NCBI RefSeq assembly: GCF_036898095.1 | Contig: NC_090767.1 | Coordinates: 26,765,857-26,829,856, forward strand | DNA: 64,000 nt | Reading direction: 5' to 3' | Source of the DNA: Palaemon carinicauda | Taxonomy: Eukaryota; Arthropoda; Malacostraca; Decapoda; Palaemonidae | In this document: positions 59,838-64,000 of the stretch, piece by piece | How positions within the stretch are numbered: position 1 is the first letter of the stretch | How the letters are laid out: every line of letters starts with the position of its first letter | Translations under genes and position numbers: made by a program | The notes under the pieces: model-generated | The model's input: the letters and a program-made list of their open reading frames with translations, nothing else | What the model was told of the DNA's origin: nothing | Databases searched by the model: none

Positions 59838-61585
59838 AGCGTTGATGGATCTAGCCAGTCTCGATCTTGCTTCGTATTCTGATTTAAGCATGTTTTCCGG
59901 CAACTTTGGTAGCTTCTCTGAAAATAAGGAGGAAGCACAATCCGGATCTATTTTGCTGACCGTGAAGGTCGACGGAGCATCACGCCAGAAATCCCTAGTG
60001 GCTGGCATGAGAAGAGAGGTAGCATCCGTCTCTTTTTGATGGTTGGCATGGGAAGGTCCTCCTGAACTGCTTGGAGCGTTAGCTCCGCAACCTTATCCGC
60101 GAAAGGAGAAGGGATATCCTGGGGCGTGGTAAAAATAGTATACGACCCTTTATGAGGAGTCAACTTGGTGTTAGTACAGCCCCAGTCCGATAAGGTACGA
60201 GCAGACAGCTTGGGCCTGTTCTTTCGGAAAGATGACTGTTTCCTTGGGGACCTTGTCCATTCTGACCAGAGCGTTCTCCGTCAAACGCACAAACCCGTTG
60301 AAGGGAAACCGGAGATCCTCTGGGTAAAATTCCAGGTCTGATAGGGGTCGAGTACCTAGACCTTCAATGGTAAGAGTACCATCTAAATAAGGGGCATGAA
60401 GAGCAAACCGCCAAGGGTTGTTCTTGTTGAACGGCGGAAGCTTTGAAGCATCTGGGACTGCAGCCGGAGCTGTTTGAGATCCGGAGTGGAGCAGTCCTGC
60501 GATCATGTCCCTAATGGGTTTTAGTTGCTCGGCCACTAAGGCAGATACTGACTGAGAGTCAGTAGGGGGGTTTGGGGTAAGAGAATACATTCTCTGCTCT
60601 AACCTCCCTGAACCTGGACAGCAGATTGTCCGTAAAGAGGTCTTTTGTCTTGCTCCGTCTTCTTTGACCTAGCGGATTTACTCCTCTGTCCTTTAGAAGG
60701 AGGAGGAGCCTTGGCAGCTGGTAAAGGGTCAGGCGAAGACGACGGCCCAGGGACTGGAGACAATGCTGTTGATGTTGACGGGGTTGGCTTTGAAGTCTTA
60801 GATGAAGGTTTCGAAGCTTTTAAGGGCTTAACCTTGGGACGAACTGATAGAGATCCTTCCCAAGGTGAAGCAGCGGGCTTGTCAAAGCCTAGGAAGGAGG
60901 AAGAAGAAGAAGGAGTTGGAGAGAAAAGGAACCTGCCGTATCCTCTGCACCACTAACCTGCTCATCCATCGGTTCTAGATGGATGTCCAAAGAAGCGACG
61001 TTTCCTGACGAAAGCTGTTCTTCAGACGGTGGGGCCATGGCAGAACGAATGGCGTCGATGATAGGGGCAGCTACTTCTTTCTCCACGGCCGCCGACGGAG
61101 AGCCAGGGAATAGGCGAGATGCCATGTCGCCGTCTAAGACGTAAGGGCAACCTTGGGGGGCGTTACGGCCAAAAACCGGAGACCCACTGCCGGAGACTTG
61201 CCTTGGCCGTCTTCAGGTCTTCTTCGTCCGCCTGAAAGAGGGAATAGGATATAATTTCGAACGAACTAAAGGAAAAAGATTATGTTTATATCAATAAATT
61301 AGAAAATTGGATATGAACAACTGTTTCCAATTTTATCCATCATTCAGTAAAGTTGAAATTTGAAACTTGAATGAGAATGACTATATCAAATCTTACCTCG
61401 TCATTCAGGAGAATTGAAGTCATCTCAAAGCAGAGCGAGCATGACTCCGGGAACCAAACCATATAAGGAGTTTGGCCCTCCTCCAGGGCGAAGGAAATCG
61501 CACAGTGAGCGTGCGATCGGCAAACATCATGGCCCACCGGGTCGCTGAATGCTGCCGGACAACCTTTGAAGGCGCAGCGGGCTTT
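59838..61585 (-). pseudogene. Gag of DIRS A2, N-terminal part, spliced and frameshifted
   Basis: An exon from 61585 (after TATTACAG) to 61397 carries C-x4-C-x9-H-x2-C-x2-H-x2-C-x20-C-x2-C, as in A1. Its donor GTAAGA (61396) pairs with acceptor CTCTTTCAG ending at 61232 (165-bp intron), where the reading continues with ADEEDLKTAKASLRQWVSGF. An A5 tract at 61171-61175 shifts the frame. MASRLFPGSPS follows, then a Ser/Pro-rich stretch with stops (60640-60890). The conserved block NPWRFALHAPYLDG, PLSDLEFYP, FVRL (60171-60590) comes next, and the last part, SEKLPKLPENMLKSEYEARS, reaches the TTAA. Confidence 0.73.
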
Positions 61586-63279
61586 CTGTAATATAAAGGT
61601 TTATTATAAGTACACCGTCTCCTTTTTAAAATATTTAGACTTAAGATAATGGGTATGCAAGCAACACATGACATGCATAAAGGAGACTAGTTCTAGCTAG
61701 TCGCCACCCTAAAGGAGAGAATGTACTGTAGTTTAAGAATACTAAAGGTATGGCATTAGGGTTCAAAATTCCCCTCCATTGCGCCCCGGAGGTCCGGGGA
61801 GCGTCGGAGTAAAGCCTAGCTTGGCTAGATAAACATAAAAACAAAATCTAGTGCAGTATTCAAAATTAGGGTAGATATTTCTACTCCGTTGTACACCGGA
61901 GATCCGGTGGACGAGCGGAGAGAGTGGTAAAAGCTGTCGCAAAATAAATAGTAATGGATATACTTAAAAAAAATAGTGTCGTGCATTTCCGGGAGGACCG
62001 AATGGACGGAGAAAGATACCGGGGCCAGAGCAAGTATCCAAAACAAAACCGGGAAACCTGACGAGGGGAGAAGCTCCCAGTCGTCGGGGATCACCGGAGG
62101 TGAGTAACAGGTGATTATACGGACATAAAATAATACTAGCGTTCCCTGCTGAAACCTTTATGCTGACGGAGATCCAACGGCGGAGCTCCGGCGTGGGGCT
62201 CCGCGAAACTCATAAGGAAAGAGACACTATGTCCAGTCCCCTCTATCCCCAAGCCATAGCGGGGGAGATGGGGAGGGACTGAGGGAAGAGGGGGAACGGA
62301 GATGGCGGCTTGGAGAGCAGGCCATGAATGTCCCTTATAGGGGATCCTAACCTAAGTAGGGATAATAATAGGACTGGCTCTAGCAAGACTGAACTGCAAA
62401 CGCTATTAAATAATCAAAACTGAACTAGAGTAAATAGGAGGAGATAGGGTAACCTTAGACAAAGAAATAATAAATAAATAATTATAAACGAGAGAGGGGG
62501 AGAAACCAGCCTCTAAAGAGCAGGTGGAATCTAATTCCAAGTAGCCTACGTGTATTAGGCTAACTGAGCTAAAAGGGAACAGAGAGGGAAACTCCAGCCT
62601 CTCTCTCGCTAAGGTTACCTCGACTCAATCCTAGTAAATAAATAGAACCCAAAGTGAGAAAACACTAGTACACTAGCGCAAAAATGACCTGTCCGTTGAA
62701 GTACAAAGGTCTTAAAAACGTGGAATTAGCGAAGAAGAGAGGACTTGACGGCCAGGATAGAAAGGGAAATTCCTTTCCAGGGTAATGATAACGTAAAGTT
62801 AAAAGAACACATCAGAATGTGAAAAACAAAAACAGGTCTGGGCTCTATTCTTCGCTAAAGCTGAAAGTAACAACGGGACTCGGAAGCGACTCATGTTTAA
62901 CAAAAATGAACCAAAAGGGGCTACATAATAACTAAAAAAGAGGTTCAGATGAAAACTTAATTGGGCAATTGAACCTTGAACATGAGTAGTAAATGAATAC
63001 CCGATAAATATAAATATATATATATCCCAACACTAACGGGAAAAACAACACAAGCTGTGACGCGCTAATGGCTGCCCATGGCCGAAGCCTGCACTAACAA
63101 ACAACGCGCAAAACGCGAGTAAAAGGTAAAATACCATAACACTGAGTATGAAAACAGAATCTAGGGTACTTAACATTGGTGCAGGGGTAAGGAGAGCCTC
63201 AGCCATCTCGAAAATAATCCAAAAGAGCACAAAAACAACAGACACAAAGCAAAGGTAGCAATGCTTCACGAGTCCAAAA
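61586..63279 (-). other. 5' noncoding region of DIRS A2
   Basis: Upstream of the gag Cys/His exon; the first gag exon should be here but I could not place it. Includes CCGGAGGTCCGG/CCGGAGATCCGG phrases (61780-61920 and 62090-62200) and TAGCCTA/TAGGTTA words like those in the A1 5' region. No other gene seen. Confidence 0.5.
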
Positions 63280-63573
63280 AGAAGGATGTCAGGTGGCGCT
63301 GGTGTCGGGCGTCGGTGGGGTGATCCAGGCTGGTGCGGTGGAGACCGCTGTAACGGCACACCCCTCTTGAATATATTGACCACTATTCACAACCTGTGAA
63401 TAGTGGTTATCACACGGCCTTTCTTTATACACGATGCCCTAAAGGGTGCTCGCGCGAGGGTAGTAACCTCTGCATTCCAATGCTTTACCTTTTTCTGGTA
63501 TATTTGAATATATTTATATCAGAAAAGTGACAAGAAGGACCTTTTCACTGGCGAACACAGGTCGACCCAGAAA
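63280..63573 (-). repeat. Inverted terminal repeat of DIRS A2 (5' side of the element)
   Basis: Reverse complement of about 44770-45085. It has an extra inverted piece, CCACTATTCACAACCTGTGAATAGTGG (63390-63416), a 10-bp stem that is not present in the other ITR. Confidence 0.87.
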
Positions 63574-63672
63574 ATGGCTCGTCATTTCAGCTAGGCCAAA
63601 AGTAATAACCCTATTAAATAGCTAAGGTTTGTATAGCTAGGAAAAATACAAATTATCTACGAATTTGTCATA
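63574..63672 (-). repeat. Right ITR of DIRS B5, outer part
   Basis: AATGGCTCGTCATTTCAGCT through AGGAAAAATACAAATTATCT and CGAATTTGTCAT, matching 18729-18832 of B2. Displaced from 44745 by DIRS A2. Confidence 0.8.
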
Positions 63673-63767
63673 TTTGAGATCTTCTCATAGAACTTTGAGT
63701 TCTTTATTTACTGTAGACCCTTCTGCTGCAAAACCCTAGTTAGTGAGGCAGAATACTGAGTTGGTAG
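63673..63767. other. Flank right of DIRS B5
   Basis: Non-repetitive with respect to the rest of the window; no coding frame until about 63766. Confidence 0.4.
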
Positions 63768-63945
63768 CCTGAATCCTAACATCTTTTCACTTGGTGAAGT
63801 AACAGAGCTGAAGCAACCTCATATTGCATATGTGGATGGAGTATTATATTGTATGATTCTCATAAAACAAAAGGTATTTGTTGAAGTTTTGGCAAAAGCT
63901 TATCAGTTGCATCATGTTTCAGGTGGTAGTCCACATAATTTTCCT
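63768..63945 (+). CDS. Possible host exon, partial gene
   Basis: About 59 codons open from 63769, reading LNPNIFSLGEVTELKQPH and, later, KVFVEVLAKAYQLHHVSGG. They end at a good splice donor (CCT|GTAAGC at 63946). The residue mix looks like a folded protein rather than a transposon, but I recognise no family. The left boundary is weak: TTGGTAG at 63761-63767 is a poor acceptor, and a TGA lies just upstream in this frame. It could be one exon of a host gene whose intron holds the nested elements, or a chance frame. Confidence 0.35.
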
Positions 63946-64000
63946 GTAAGCTTGGCTTTCACGGTTTAACTCATTATGGTGTAAATGTAGCGTCGCCAAC

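Overview
This window is repeat-rich eukaryotic DNA, most likely from an arthropod and, by inference, a decapod crustacean. It holds several DIRS retroelements with tyrosine recombinases, an RTE-type LINE, a Ty3/gypsy LTR element, a piggyBac transposon, long AT and GA microsatellites, and spliced transposon genes. I find no operons, bacterial genes, rRNA or tRNA genes, or CRISPR array. The only possible host coding sequence is one open stretch with a splice donor at the far right edge (63768-63945). The species assignment is inference, not proof.

Layout. (1) 1-7144: DIRS element A1 on the minus strand. Its RT-RNase H and tyrosine recombinase frames are open, its gag is spliced but frameshifted, and it is cut by the left window edge and by a 500-N gap (7145-7644). 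(2) 8960-11060: a very decayed DIRS relic (B1). (3) 11241-18832: DIRS element B2 on the plus strand, with both inverted terminal repeats (ITRs) and a clear internal complementary region (ICR), but broken genes. (4) 19186-37330: DIRS B3, carrying a decayed RTE LINE (about 19850-23230), a small long-TIR element (23925-24494) and a full-length, open Ty3/gypsy element (25734-35019). (5) 37641-63672: DIRS B5. A 0.76-kb insert splits its RT, and a second A-type DIRS, A2 (44746-63573, minus), splits its right ITR. A2 is itself split in gag by a 10.8-kb piggyBac transposon (49024-59833). That transposon has perfect 17-bp TIRs, TTAA on both sides, a spliced transposase with all catalytic Asp residues, and about 6.4 kb of satellite. 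B2, B3 and B5 lie head to tail, and the same ~0.35-kb spacer follows B2 and B3.

How the parts work. DIRS elements encode Gag, RT-RNase H and a tyrosine recombinase. The ITRs and ICR serve to make a circular copy that the recombinase integrates without a target duplication. The Ty3/gypsy element has a PBS matching the 3' end of tRNA-Lys, a Gag with five zinc knuckles, a GGGAAAC -1 slip site directly before the gag stop, and a Pol with an unusual second aspartic-protease-like motif after RNase H. The nesting gives a relative order: the B elements are oldest, A2 came later, and piggyBac later still. Among the B3 inserts, the LTR element is young because its two LTRs are nearly identical.
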